NCBI RefSeq assembly: GCF_016919445.1
Contig: NZ_CP070356.1
Location: forward strand, 4,715,502 to 4,779,501
DNA length: 64,000 bases
Reading direction: 5' to 3'
DNA from: Pseudomonas sp. PDNC002
GTDB lineage: Bacteria > Pseudomonadota > Gammaproteobacteria > Pseudomonadales > Pseudomonadaceae
Numbering within the stretch: the first letter of the stretch is position 1; every line of letters starts with the position of its first letter. Both the position numbers and the translations under genes were made by a program. This document shows positions 19,806 to 29,848 of this stretch, one piece after another. The notes under the pieces were generated by a model, which was not told where the DNA came from, searched no databases, and saw only the letters and a list, made by a program, of their open reading frames with translations.

Positions 19806-20300
19806 GCTCGACTCTCCTCGGCTTCTTCTGGCGTGGCCGGCTCATGGTCCGGCGGCTCGGTTCGAGGACAAATCTAGGGGCACACCTGCGGCGACTCTTG
19901 ATGAAAAACGACAAGTTTTCTGGGGGATTGATCAAGCGCCCCTGCCTTCGAAGCAGAGCGTGAAGAGAAAAAATCGAGCTTCCTGAAGGCTTGTTCGAAG
20001 CTCCCTCTCCCCAGCCCTCTCCCTGGAGGGAGAGGGAGCTATTCGTGCCGGCTGACGTATCGGTATGACTCTGCGCCGATCCAGTCCCCTCTCCCTTCGG
20101 AGCGGGGCGCGTAGCCAGGGCTAGGGAGAGGGCAACAGGGCACCGACACGAGACCATGACACCCCTTGGCAGCAAACGAACGCTGGCTGTCCGGATTCGC
20201 TCCCTCGCTCTCGTTGTCCACGCAAGGCCGTGGATTTCCAATGGAACCGAACGCGACGCAGCCTGCGCCGCACCCTGGAAATCCAGCCCCGGAGCCCGCC
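19806..20300. repeat. Gap with CCCTCTCC hairpin repeats (20002-20132)
   Basis: From 19806 to about 20000 is the presumed promoter region of the Rieske operon, with an AT-richer tract at 19900-19940. From 20002 to 20132 there are two CCCTCTCC...GGGAGAGGG elements separated by GAGCTATTCGTGCCGGCTGA, the same core as the 72-bp array near 60 kb. No gene is visible before the HD-domain start. Confidence 0.65.
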
Positions 20301-20942
20301 ATGAGCCGCGACCTGAACGGCGTCAAAGTCCCCGACAGCAGCCTTGCCAAGGCCATCACCGAGATGGTCCGCGACAATGCCACTCCGCTGCTCTTCCACC
20401 ATTCTTCGCGCGTCTATTACTGGGGCGCGCTGACCGGCGCGCGCAAAGAGCTGAAGTTCGACGCCGAACTGCTCTACGCCGGCGCGATGTTCCACGACAT
20501 GGGCTTGATGCCGCGGTACTGCAGCCAGTGCGAACGCTTCGAAGTGGACGGCGCCGACTGCGCGGCCGAGTTCCTGCGCAGCCACGGCATCGCCGAAAGC
20601 GATATCGACACGGTATGGACCGCCATTGCCCTGCACACCACGCCGGGCATCCCGCAGCACATGAAGCCGGAGATCGCCCTGGTCACCGCCGGCGTGGAAA
20701 TGGACGTGCTGGGCATCGCCTACGAGCAGTTCCCCGACGCCCAGCGCGACGCCGTGGTGGCCGCCCACCCGCGTGGCGGGCAGTTCAAGCAGGACATCCT
20801 GCAAGCCTTCTACGACGGCATCAAAGCCAAGCCGGAAACCACCTTCGGCAACGTGAAAGCCGACGTGCTGGCCATGAAGGACCCGGACTTCGTGCGCGGC
20901 AACTTCTGCGAGGTGATCCTGAATTCCGACTGGGCCAGCTAG
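20301..20942 (+). CDS. HD-domain protein, cyanamide hydratase-like
   Basis: A 213-residue HD-superfamily metal-dependent hydrolase. His34 (FHHSSRVYYWG), His65-Asp66 (GAMFHDMGLM) and a later His in ALHTTPGIP give the HD metal site. The overall pattern, including the HTTPG segment, resembles the cyanamide hydratase (Ddi2) branch, but substrate is not proven. Start 20301 was chosen because CCGGAG is eight bases upstream; in-frame ATGs at 20241 and 20166 lie within repeat-like sequence with no ribosome-binding site. Its stop overlaps the LysR stop by four bases (convergent). Confidence 0.82.
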   Translation: MSRDLNGVKVPDSSLAKAITEMVRDNATPLLFHHSSRVYYWGALTGARKELKFDAELLYAGAMFHDMGLMPRYCSQCERFEVDGADCAAEFLRSHGIAESDIDTVWTAIALHTTPGIPQHMKPEIALVTAGVEMDVLGIAYEQFPDAQRDAVVAAHPRGGQFKQDILQAFYDGIKAKPETTFGNVKADVLAMKDPDFVRGNFCEVILNSDWAS

Positions 20943-21862
20943 GGTTTGGCGATCACGGGCGTGCCCAGCACACCGGGCTCGCCCAGCAGTTGCGTCAGCC
21001 ACTGCATGAAGGCGCGCACCCGCTGCGGCAGGCGACGGTGAGCGTAGAGCAGGGAGATTTCCATGGGCGGCAGCGGCACGTCCTCCAGTATTCGCACCAG
21101 CCGCCCCGCTTCCAGGTCATCCAGCACGCCATGGATCGGCACCTGGATGATCCCCAGCGCGCCCATGGCCGCGCTCTCGTAGGCCTCGGCGTTGTTCACC
21201 GACAACGCTCCGCCCATCGGTACGTAACGCACCTCGCCCTGATCCAGGTACTCGAAGCCCGGTGGCCGCGCACCCAGCACCGTCACGTAGTGGATCAACC
21301 GGTGCCCCGCGAGGTCGTCCAATGACTGCGGCACGCCGCGCTCGGCAAGGTAGGACGGACTGGCGCAGGTCACTTGCGGGAACTGCCCGAGCGTGCGCGC
21401 CACCACCGACGGATCGTTCACCGAGCCGACCCGCACCACACAATCGAAACCCTCGCGCACCAGATCGACGCGGCGGTCGGTGCAGCTCACTTCCAACTCC
21501 AGCGCCGGGTGCCGCGCGAGGAACTCGCCCAGGCGCGGCATCACCAGCTTGCGCGCCATCACCGTCGGCATGTCCACCCGCAGGCGGCCGCCCAGGGCCT
21601 CGTCGTCCTGGCGGAACAGACCCTGGAGTTCGTCCAGCTGGGCCAGCATGTCCTTGCTGCGCTCGTAGAGCACCAGCCCGTCCTGGGTGGCGGTGACGCG
21701 CCTCGTGGTGCGTTGCAGCAGGCGCGTGCCGAGCAGCTCCTCCAGGGCCTGGACGTGCTCGGACACGGTGGAGCGCGGCAGGCCGAGCTGCTCGCCGGCC
21801 TGGGTAAAGCTGGCCAGCTCGGTGACGCGGACGAAGGTGCGCAGAAGGTCGGGACGGATCAT
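20939..21862 (-). CDS. LysR-family transcription regulator
   Basis: A 307-residue LysR regulator. The N-terminal winged helix-turn-helix is MIRPDLLRTFVRVTELASFTQAGEQLG, with PRSTVSEHVQALEELLG as recognition helix region. The substrate-binding domain follows. The group resembles the CrgA/DsdC-like LysR set that often controls a divergent oxidoreductase. It is divergent from the SDR gene (152 bp), its likely target. An upstream ATG at 21910 would add 16 residues (MANNGSSASPSVKTQT) unlike the family; neither start has a strong Shine-Dalgarno. Confidence 0.9.
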   Translation of the reverse strand: MIRPDLLRTFVRVTELASFTQAGEQLGLPRSTVSEHVQALEELLGTRLLQRTTRRVTATQDGLVLYERSKDMLAQLDELQGLFRQDDEALGGRLRVDMPTVMARKLVMPRLGEFLARHPALELEVSCTDRRVDLVREGFDCVVRVGSVNDPSVVARTLGQFPQVTCASPSYLAERGVPQSLDDLAGHRLIHYVTVLGARPPGFEYLDQGEVRYVPMGGALSVNNAEAYESAAMGALGIIQVPIHGVLDDLEAGRLVRILEDVPLPPMEISLLYAHRRLPQRVRAFMQWLTQLLGEPGVLGTPVIAKP

Positions 21863-22013
21863 GGTTTGGGTCTTCACTGAAGGGGACGCTGAACTGCCAT
21901 TGTTCGCCATACCCGACCAGTATTTCCGATTTCAGCCGGTTTATCACTTATCGAGCGAACAATAAGCTCTTCCTCAATCCCCCCACACTCCAGCCCACAA
22001 CAGGAGCTTCGCC

Positions 22014-22772
22014 ATGACCCGCAAGATCGCCCTCATCACCGGTGCCAGCCGTGGCCTCGGCCGCAACGCCGCCCTGCACCTTGCCGCTGCCGGTGTCGAC
22101 ATCATCGGCACCTACCGCAGCCAGGCCGACGAAGCCCACGTCGTGGCCGCCGAGATCGAGCAGCACGGTGGTCGTGCCGTCATGCTGCCGCTGGACGTGG
22201 CCAACAGCGCCAGCTTCGATGCCTTCGTCGAACAGGTCCGCGCCGCCCTGCGCGACAGCTTCGGTCGTGAGCACTTCGACTTCCTGGTGAACAATGCCGG
22301 CATCGGTATCCATGCCGCCTTTGCCGACACCACCGAAGACCAGTTCGACCAGTTGATGAACATCCAGCTCAAGGGGCCGTTCTTCCTCACCCAGAAGCTG
22401 CTGCCGGTGATTGCCGATGGTGGTCGCATCCTCAACGTCTCCAGCGGCCTGACACGCTTCTCGCTGCCCGGCTACGCCGCCTATGCAGCCATGAAAGGCG
22501 CCATGGAAGTGCTGACCCGCTACCAGGCCAAGGAACTGGGTGCACGCGGCATCGGCGTGAACATCCTGGCCCCCGGTGCCATCGAGACCGATTTCGGCGG
22601 CGGCCTGGTGCGCGACAACGCCGAGGTGAACCAGCAGATCGCCAGCAACACCGCCCTGGGCCGCGTGGGCCTGCCGGACGACATCGGCGGCGCCATCACC
22701 ACTCTGCTCTCCGAGGGTGGCCGGTGGATCAACGGCCAGCGCGTGGAGGCGTCGGGCGGCATGTTCCTCTGA
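22014..22772 (+). CDS. SDR-family NAD(P)-dependent oxidoreductase
   Basis: A 252-residue classical short-chain dehydrogenase/reductase. Cofactor motif TGASRGLG begins at residue 9; NNAG, catalytic Ser (NVSSG) and the YxxxK pair (YAAMK) are present. The C-terminal INGQRVEASGGMFL is typical. The residue after the second beta strand (TYRS) suggests NADP(H). AGGAG lies seven bases before the ATG. Divergently transcribed from the LysR gene, which probably regulates it. Substrate unknown. Confidence 0.93.
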   Translation: MTRKIALITGASRGLGRNAALHLAAAGVDIIGTYRSQADEAHVVAAEIEQHGGRAVMLPLDVANSASFDAFVEQVRAALRDSFGREHFDFLVNNAGIGIHAAFADTTEDQFDQLMNIQLKGPFFLTQKLLPVIADGGRILNVSSGLTRFSLPGYAAYAAMKGAMEVLTRYQAKELGARGIGVNILAPGAIETDFGGGLVRDNAEVNQQIASNTALGRVGLPDDIGGAITTLLSEGGRWINGQRVEASGGMFL

Positions 22773-22797
22773 CCCGCATGACGGGATGACCCCGAGC

Positions 22798-22868
22798 GTG
22801 GGAGCGGACTCCGTCCGCGATAGGTCCGCATCGCGCCGGAACCCATCGCGGACAGGGTCCGCTCCTAC
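22798..22868. repeat. Inverted pair of GTAGGAGCGGA repeats
   Basis: GTGGGAGCGGACTCCGTCCG at the left and its near reverse complement ending GGTCCGCTCCTAC at the right make a long imperfect hairpin just after the SDR gene. It belongs to the same family as the pairs at 24724, 35058, 47436 and 61974. Confidence 0.8.
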
Positions 22869-22978
22869 GAATTCTGATGTCTCGTACCCTGCAGGAGCGG
22901 GCCCGCGAACCCCTCCCCGGCTTCGCGCCACCTGCGCGCTCCCCGCCCCTGCGAACGCCCGGCGCCTAGGCGTGGCGA

Positions 22979-23299
22979 TTACTTCAGGTGGCGCTCGGCG
23001 GCGATCTCCGGCAGGTCGGTGCGGCGCAGGTAGGTGATCAGCGCTTCGTTGAGGTTCAGCCGATCGTGGATGTTCTGTTCGGCGAGAATCTGCAGGCATT
23101 CGCGGCTCAGGGTCATCACCGCGCCGGTCTTTGGCGCCCAGACGAACTCGCAGGCCGGGCGGATGCTGTCCTCGGCCACGTCCATGCCGAAGGAGTCCTC
23201 GCTGAAGCGCACGATGTACTTGCCGGTCTTGAGGTTGAAGCCGACGAAGCCGGACAGCCCGTCGGCGGCGTTGCAGATATCGCTGGAAGTGATGGCCAT
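22979..23299 (-). CDS. Small conserved hypothetical protein divergent from sfnG
   Basis: A 106-residue protein I cannot name. It begins MAITSSDICNAADGLSGFVG and has a beta-rich first half (FNLKTGKYIVRFSED) and a helical second half (LSRECLQILAEQNIHDRLNLNEALITYL). No membrane segment or signal peptide. AGGGGG lies eight bases before the ATG at 23299. It shares a 300-bp divergent control region with sfnG that contains the palindromes described below, so it may be part of the sulfur-limitation response; that is inference. A much longer frame through this gene (to 24412) is an antisense shadow of sfnG. Confidence 0.75.
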   Translation of the reverse strand: MAITSSDICNAADGLSGFVGFNLKTGKYIVRFSEDSFGMDVAEDSIRPACEFVWAPKTGAVMTLSRECLQILAEQNIHDRLNLNEALITYLRRTDLPEIAAERHLK

Positions 23300-23428
23300 G
23301 GTGGTGCCCCCTGGATTTTTCCTGTTATGGATTCGCACGCAGGAGGTCCCCGCTTCTGTGAGCGGGTGAACGGCGAATTCTGACAGTCTTGCTGTCGTGT
23401 GCTCAGGGGCGGGTTGTCGCACCCCGTG

Positions 23429-23464
23429 CTGTTGCCTGGGCAACAGTTGCCCAGCAGCGTTGCG
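23429..23464 (+). promoter_or_regulatory. Putative SfnR enhancer site upstream of sfnG
   Basis: CTGTTGCC TG GGCAACAG (23429-23446) is a perfect 8-bp inverted repeat. It overlaps a second perfect one, CTGGGCAAC A GTTGCCCAG (23436-23454), and CAGCAGCG and TTGCG follow. The same order of blocks (TGTTGCC, GGCAACAGT, CAGCAGCG, TTGCG) recurs upstream of msuE at 30530-30567. It ends 68 bases before the sigma-54 promoter of sfnG, a normal enhancer distance. Confidence 0.7.
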
Positions 23465-23532
23465 CCGGGCGGAACAGCGGTCGCTGTCCCGGTGAATCGC
23501 CAAGTTTCTGATCTGCCGGGAATTTCCGTCCG

Positions 23533-23548
23533 TGGCACGGCTTTCGCT
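23533..23548 (+). promoter_or_regulatory. Sigma-54 promoter of sfnG
   Basis: TGGCACGGCTTTCGCT has GG (23534-23535) and GC (23546-23547) separated by exactly ten bases, matching the -24/-12 element with one change (TCGCT for TTGCT). The sfnG ATG is 52 bases downstream. Confidence 0.72.
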
Positions 23549-23599
23549 CTGTACACCCTGCGGCACCTTCGCCGCTGTGCAGCATCGAGGAGCCGAACC

Positions 23600-24694
23600 A
23601 TGAGCCAACAACCGATCCGCTTCGCCTACTGGGTCCCCAACGTCAGCGGCGGCCTCGTAGTCAGCAAGATCGAACAGCGCACCCACTGGGACATCGACTA
23701 CAACCGCCAGCTGGCGCGCATCGCCGAGGACGCCGGATTCGACTACGCCCTGACGCAGATTCGCTTCACCGCCGGTTATGGCGCCGAGAACCAGCACGAG
23801 TCGGTGGCTTTCAGCCACGCGCTGCTGGGCGCCACCGAAAAGCTCAAGGTGATCGCCGCCATCCTCCCCGGCCCCTGGACGCCCTCGCTGGCCGCCAAGC
23901 AACTGGCAACCATCGACCAGCTCACCGCCGGGCGCATCGCGGTGAACATCGTCAGCGGCTGGTTCAAGGGCGAGTTCCAGGCCATCGGCGAGCCGTGGCT
24001 GGAACACGATGAGCGCTACCGCCGCTCGGAGGAATTCATCCGCGCCCTGAAGGGCATCTGGACCCAGGACAACTTCACCTTCAAGGGCGACTTCTACCGC
24101 TTCCACGACTACAACCTGAAACCCAAACCCATCCAGCGCCCGCACCCGGAAATCTTCCAGGGCGGCAGCTCGCGAGCCGCACGGGACATGGCTTCGCGCG
24201 TATCCGACTGGTACTTCACCAACGGCAACAGCGTCGAAGGCATCAAGGCCCAGGTGGACGATATCCGCGAAAAAGCGGCCGCCAACGGCCATTCGGTGAA
24301 GGTCGGGGTGAACGCCTTCGTTATCGCCCGCGACACCGAGGAAGAGGCCCGCGCGGTGCTCGCCGAGATCATCGACAAGGCCGACCCGGAAGCGGTGAAC
24401 GCCTTCGGCCACGCGGCGAAGCAGGCCGGAGCGGCGTCACCGGAAGGCGAAGGCAACTGGGCGAAGTCCACCTTCGAGGACCTGGTGCAGTACAACGACG
24501 GCTTCAAGACCAACCTGATCGGTACGCCACAGCAGATTGCCGAGCGCATCGTCGCACTCAAGGCGGTGGGCGTGGACCTGGTGCTGGCGGGCTTCCTGCA
24601 TTTCCAGGAAGAGGTGCGCTACTTCGGCGAGCGGGTGCTGCCGCTGGTGCGCGAACTGGAGCAGGAGAAGGCGCGGCGGACCGAGGCGGCGTGA
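23600..24694 (+). CDS. sfnG: FMNH2-dependent dimethylsulfone monooxygenase SfnG
   Basis: A 364-residue LLM-class flavin monooxygenase that converts dimethylsulfone to methanesulfinate, feeding organosulfur assimilation. SfnG-like hallmarks are FAYWVPNVSGGLVVSKIEQRT at the start, GAENQHESVAF, GRIAVNIVSGWFKGEF and EIFQGGSSRAARDMAS. GAGGAG lies eight bases upstream of the ATG; the frame extends further upstream but covers the sigma-54 promoter, so 23600 is the real start. Reduced flavin probably comes from MsuE. The product methanesulfinate/methanesulfonate would be handled by MsuC and MsuD encoded 3-6 kb away. Confidence 0.93.
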   Translation: MSQQPIRFAYWVPNVSGGLVVSKIEQRTHWDIDYNRQLARIAEDAGFDYALTQIRFTAGYGAENQHESVAFSHALLGATEKLKVIAAILPGPWTPSLAAKQLATIDQLTAGRIAVNIVSGWFKGEFQAIGEPWLEHDERYRRSEEFIRALKGIWTQDNFTFKGDFYRFHDYNLKPKPIQRPHPEIFQGGSSRAARDMASRVSDWYFTNGNSVEGIKAQVDDIREKAAANGHSVKVGVNAFVIARDTEEEARAVLAEIIDKADPEAVNAFGHAAKQAGAASPEGEGNWAKSTFEDLVQYNDGFKTNLIGTPQQIAERIVALKAVGVDLVLAGFLHFQEEVRYFGERVLPLVRELEQEKARRTEAA

Positions 24695-25010
24695 TAGCCA
24701 GGGATTCGGCGCACGCGGGTAGTCATCGCGGATAAGATCCGCTCCTACGTCACCGGTGAGCTCGGTGTGGGAGCGGACTCCGTCCGCGATCGTTTCCAGG
24801 CCGCATCACGGGCAGGCATAGGTTCGCGAGCAAGAACTAGGCGTCCCCTTCGCTCCTACCAAGAGCTGCACGGAGCACACAGGTGACTGTAGGAGCAACT
24901 GTCTTTCTCGGGAAGCCGTGCCGACTTTCCCCTCACCCCAGCCCTCTCCCCAGGGAGAGGGGGCAGTCCGCACCGGCTGGCACCGAAGATTCATCCTGCA
25001 CCGAACGCTC
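24695..25010. repeat. Gap with inverted GTAGGAGCGGA and CCCTCTCC repeats
   Basis: 24724-24790 holds two facing arms (ATCGCGGATAAGATCCGCTC and GGAGCGGACTCCGTCCGCGAT). 24825-24863 resembles the TTCGCGAGCAAGAAC block of the 323-bp duplication. 24929-24963 is a CCCTCTCCCCAGGGAGAGGG hairpin. No gene is visible. Confidence 0.75.
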
Positions 25011-26183
25011 TTATGCCCCCTGCGTCAGGTGCCTGGCGATGGCCGTGCGCAACGGCGGCAGGTTCTGCGCCAGGCGCAGGCCGGCATTGCGCAACAGGCG
25101 CACCGGCGGACGCGGATCGGTGTACATGCCGACGATCAATCGGGTCGCCTGGTACAGCGGCCAGGTCGCCAACCGGTGGGCCATGGCATACCGGCGCAAT
25201 GGCCAGACTCCGCCGATGTCGCCGCCCCGACGATGGGTCGCGAGGATTTCGTTGGCCAGCCGGCGCTGGCTCTGCAAGCCGAAGTTGAAGCCGTGCGCCG
25301 TGACCGGGTGCATGCCGACGGCGGCATCGCCGATCAACGCGCTGCGCGGGCCGACGAAGCGGTCGGAGTAGACGCCCACCAGCGGATAGCTGTGGCGCGG
25401 GCCGAGCAACTGCATGCCACCCAGGCGACGGTCGAAACGGCGCTCCATCTCGCCGGCGAAGGCGTTTTCGTCCATTTCCAGCAGCGGCGCCATCTCGCGC
25501 TGCGGCAGGGTCAGCACCACGGAGGAGCGATCACCATTGATCGGCAGCAGTGCCAGGGTCTGGCCGTAGCCGAACCATTCCCAGGCGACGTTGTGGTGCG
25601 GTTTCTCGTGGGCCATGCGGCAGACCATCATGGTCTTGCCGAAGTCCTCCATGTGCGCGCCGATGCCGAGCATGCGCCGCGTCTCGGAGAAGCGGCTGTC
25701 GGCCGCCACCAGCAAGCGCGCATGGACACGGCTGTCATCGTCCAGCGTCAGGTCCACGCCGCTCGGTTCGACACGCAGCGAGCGCAGCGCACGCCCGCAG
25801 ACCAGCGAGACATCCGGGCATTCGTGTACCGCATCGAAGGCGGCGCGGCGGATCATCTGGTTCGACACGAAATAGCCCAGCTGCTGCGCACCGGCCTGCT
25901 CGGCCTCGATACGCAGGGTGAACAGCGACGGACCGTTGAGCACCTGGGCGTCGCGCAGCGGCGAGACTTCCTCTGGGTCGATCCGCGACCACATGCCCAG
26001 GCGCTGCAGCTCGGCGCGGGAGGCGTGGGTCAGGGCGATCTCCCGGCCGTCCTCGGCGGGCTCGGCCACGGCGGCCAGCGGCTGGCGGTCGATCAGCAGG
26101 ATCGACAGGCCGTTGCCCGACAACGAGCGGGCCAGGCAGAGCCCGGCGGGGCCGGCGCCGACAATGGCGATGTCCACGTGCAT
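25011..26183 (-). CDS. UbiH/UbiF-family FAD hydroxylase (UbiM-like)
   Basis: A 390-residue class A flavoprotein hydroxylase. GAGPAG (9-14) is the FAD Rossmann motif, EDGREIALTHAS is the DG-type region, and GDAAVGMHPVTAHGFNFGLQ is the ribityl-binding motif of the UbiH/UbiF/COQ6 family. These enzymes hydroxylate the ubiquinone ring. The isolated location, away from ubiH-visC, and the overall look suggest the UbiM type, a monooxygenase able to act at more than one ring position, but that name is tentative. AGGAG precedes the ATG by six bases. It sits between sfnG and sfnR without an obvious link to sulfur metabolism. Confidence 0.78.
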   Translation of the reverse strand: MHVDIAIVGAGPAGLCLARSLSGNGLSILLIDRQPLAAVAEPAEDGREIALTHASRAELQRLGMWSRIDPEEVSPLRDAQVLNGPSLFTLRIEAEQAGAQQLGYFVSNQMIRRAAFDAVHECPDVSLVCGRALRSLRVEPSGVDLTLDDDSRVHARLLVAADSRFSETRRMLGIGAHMEDFGKTMMVCRMAHEKPHHNVAWEWFGYGQTLALLPINGDRSSVVLTLPQREMAPLLEMDENAFAGEMERRFDRRLGGMQLLGPRHSYPLVGVYSDRFVGPRSALIGDAAVGMHPVTAHGFNFGLQSQRRLANEILATHRRGGDIGGVWPLRRYAMAHRLATWPLYQATRLIVGMYTDPRPPVRLLRNAGLRLAQNLPPLRTAIARHLTQGA

Positions 26184-26307
26184 GGGTGACTCCTTTCGCG
26201 GGGATAAGCGGTCCCGGAGTCTAGGCCGGCCAATCGCCGGTTTTGTTGCCGTGGATCAGTAGCCGGCGGCGAATACCTCCAAAGGCAGACGCCCCGGCGA
26301 AAACGCC

Positions 26308-27422
<1,115 letters not shown>

Positions 27423-27426
<4 letters not shown>

Positions 27427-28628
27427 GAGTAGAAAGTCGGTTGCGGCAGTTGCTGGTTCAGCGCCCAGTCGCCCAGCTCGCGGACCTTGTAGTCCACCGG
27501 GTCGTGCAGGGTCTGGGTGCGCAGGTTGCGCCAGTAGCGATCGATGCGCAGCGCGGCGTGGGTGGAACGCGCGCCGGTGACTTCGAACAGACGGTTGCAG
27601 ATTTCCAGGCCGTTGCGCGTGGCCGCGACCTTGGCGGTGGCGATGGCCACGGCGAGCCGGCCGCGCTCCTCGGCATCCAGCGCGGCGCCCTTGTTCCAGG
27701 CTTCATCGAGCAGTTGCGCGGCGCGGCGAACCAGCAGCCGCGTGCTTTCCAGGCCGACCCAGAACTCGCCGTAATGGGCGAGCACGTAGGGGTCTTCACC
27801 GACCGTTGCGGCGTTGGAGCGGAACCACGGACGGGCTTCCTTGAGCGTGTACTGCCGCGCTTCTTCGAACGCGCCTTCGGCGATACCGAGGAATACATGG
27901 GTGAAGATCAGTTGCGCGATCAGCGGACGCAGGCAGGCGAACGGCGTGCTCAGCGGGCCCGGATCGCGCAGCAGCTCGCTCTCCTCCACCCGCACGCGCT
28001 CGAAGGTGGCGCTGCCGCTGTCGGTCTGGCGCTGGCCCATGTTGTCCCAGTCGTGGGCGAGGCTGATACCGCTGCGTGCAGTGGGAATTGCGGCGATCAG
28101 CAGCTTGCCGCCCTCGCCATCCAACGCCGAGGCGATGAGCATTTCCGAGTCCAGCGCGCCGGAGCAGAAGCTCTTGCGTCCAGAAAACTCGCGCCAGCCA
28201 GCGAAGCTTCGCGACACGGTACGGGTGTCCAGCGGGTTCAGCGCGTTGCCCCAGAACCATTGGTTGCGCGCGGTCAGCTCGAACCACGGCTGCCATTGCT
28301 CGGGCCGCGAGAACAGCCGCACGGTGGCCAGCATCAGGTGCTGGAAACCGAACACGTGGGCGATGGAGCTGTCGACCACGGCGAACTGGCGGACGATGTC
28401 CAGCGTGGTGCTCCAGTCGGCGCCCAGGCCGCCGTACTCGCTGGGGATGATCAGCGACAGCAGTCCGCTCTGGCGCAGCGCATCGCGCTCGGCTTTCGGC
28501 GTACCGCCGCGGATGTCGCGCTCGGCGGCGGTTTCGGCGAAACCGGCGGCCAGGCGCTGGGCTATTTGCCCGGGAGTCGGTGCGATCTGCCCGGGTGTCT
28601 GTGCGTCGAGCCGCGTCTTGGCGTTCAC
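27423..28628 (-). CDS. msuC: Acyl-CoA-dehydrogenase-family FMNH2 monooxygenase (MsuC/SfnB/SfnC type)
   Basis: A 401-residue flavoprotein of the acyl-CoA dehydrogenase/DszC fold. Typical segments are IIPSEYGGLGADWSTTLDIVRQFA and GARSTHAALRIDRYWRNLRTQTLHDPVDYK near the C-terminus, where DszC-like monooxygenases differ from true dehydrogenases. In msu operons it probably oxidises methanesulfinate to methanesulfonate or acts on a related sulfur compound. I start at the GTG at 28628 with GAGGAA six bases upstream; the longer frame is not family-like. It lies 64 bp after msuD and overlaps sfnR. The N-terminus holds a short repeat (TPGQIAPTPGQIAQ). Confidence 0.87.
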
Positions 28629-28692
28629 GCTCGCTTCCTCTTCAATTCGATTCGGGATGCGCCGGGCCCCTGCCCGGCACATCAGGGAGAAC

Positions 28693-29838
28693 TCAACCGG
28701 CCTTGCGTCCGGGCAGCACGTCGTTGGCAATCATTTCGCCGAACGGCCCGGTAAGGTTGGTCACGCCGCGTCCGGCGAGGCTGGCGTAGGGCTCGGGCAG
28801 CAGCGGGAAGACCAGTTCGGCAAAGCGATACGCCTCCTCCAGGTGCGGATAACCGGAGAAGATGAAGCTGTCGATGCCGAGGTCCGCGTATTCCTTGATA
28901 CGTTCGGCGACCTGCTGCGGGTCGCCCACCAGCGCGGTGCCGGCACCGCCGCGCACCAGGCCGACGCCGGCCCACAGGTTGGGGTAGATCTCCAGCTGAT
29001 CACGACGCCCACCGTGCAGCGCGGCCATGCGCCGCTGGCCTTCGGAGTCGAAGCGGGCGAAGGACTTCTGCGCGTTGGCGATGGTCTCGTCGGAGATGTT
29101 GGCGATCAGCTTGTCGGCGGCCTGCCAGGCTTCCTCGGCGGTCTCGCGGACGATCACGTGCAGGCGGATACCGAACTTGACGGTGCGCCCCTGCTTCGCG
29201 GCTTTCTCGCGCACGTCGGCGATCTTCTGCGCGACCGCTTGCGGCGGCTCGCCCCAGGTCAGGTAGACGTCCACCTGCTCGGCGGCGAGGTCGTGGGCCT
29301 CGGCGGAGGAACCACCGAAGTACAGCGGCGGATACGGCTTCTGGATCGGCGGATAGAGCGCCTTGGCGTTCTCCACCTGCAGGTGCTTGCCGGCGAAGTC
29401 CACGGACTCGCCCTGCAGCACGCGGCGCCAGATACGCAGGAACTCGTCGGTGACTTCGTAGCGCTCGGCGTGGCTCAGGTGAATACCGTCGCCACGGTTT
29501 TCGTCCGGGTCGCCACCGGTGACCACGTTGATCAGCAGGCGCCCGCCGGACAGGCGATCCAGCGTCGCGGCCATGCGCGCGGACACGGTCGGCGAGATGA
29601 TCCCCGGACGGATCGCCACCAGGTAGCGCAGGCGTTCGGTCAGCGGCGCCAGGGCCGAGGCGACCACCCAGGAATCCTCGCAGGAGCGGCCGGTGGGGAT
29701 CAGCACGCCGTAGTAGCCGAGGGAATCGGCGGCCTGGGCGATCTGCTTGAGATAAGGCAGCGACACCGGGCGCGCGCCCTCGCTGGTGCCGAGGAAGTGA
29801 CCGTCACCGTGGGTGGGGAGGAACCAGAACACGTTCAT
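28693..29838 (-). CDS. msuD: FMNH2-dependent methanesulfonate monooxygenase MsuD
   Basis: A 381-residue LLM-class alkanesulfonate monooxygenase that releases sulfite from methanesulfonate (SsuD paralogue). Recognisable parts are [59 protein letters not shown] and a SsuD-like [20 protein letters not shown]. The length equals SsuD/MsuD. It starts ten bases after msuE, which supplies reduced FMN. Confidence 0.93.
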   Translation of the reverse strand: MNVFWFLPTHGDGHFLGTSEGARPVSLPYLKQIAQAADSLGYYGVLIPTGRSCEDSWVVASALAPLTERLRYLVAIRPGIISPTVSARMAATLDRLSGGRLLINVVTGGDPDENRGDGIHLSHAERYEVTDEFLRIWRRVLQGESVDFAGKHLQVENAKALYPPIQKPYPPLYFGGSSAEAHDLAAEQVDVYLTWGEPPQAVAQKIADVREKAAKQGRTVKFGIRLHVIVRETAEEAWQAADKLIANISDETIANAQKSFARFDSEGQRRMAALHGGRRDQLEIYPNLWAGVGLVRGGAGTALVGDPQQVAERIKEYADLGIDSFIFSGYPHLEEAYRFAELVFPLLPEPYASLAGRGVTNLTGPFGEMIANDVLPGRKAG

Positions 29839-29848
29839 TGCAGGCTCC

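Noticed and set aside
23300..24412. A 477-codon minus-strand frame covering sfnG and the small gene
   Set aside because: Only its last 106 codons look like a protein and have a ribosome-binding site; the rest is antisense to sfnG.
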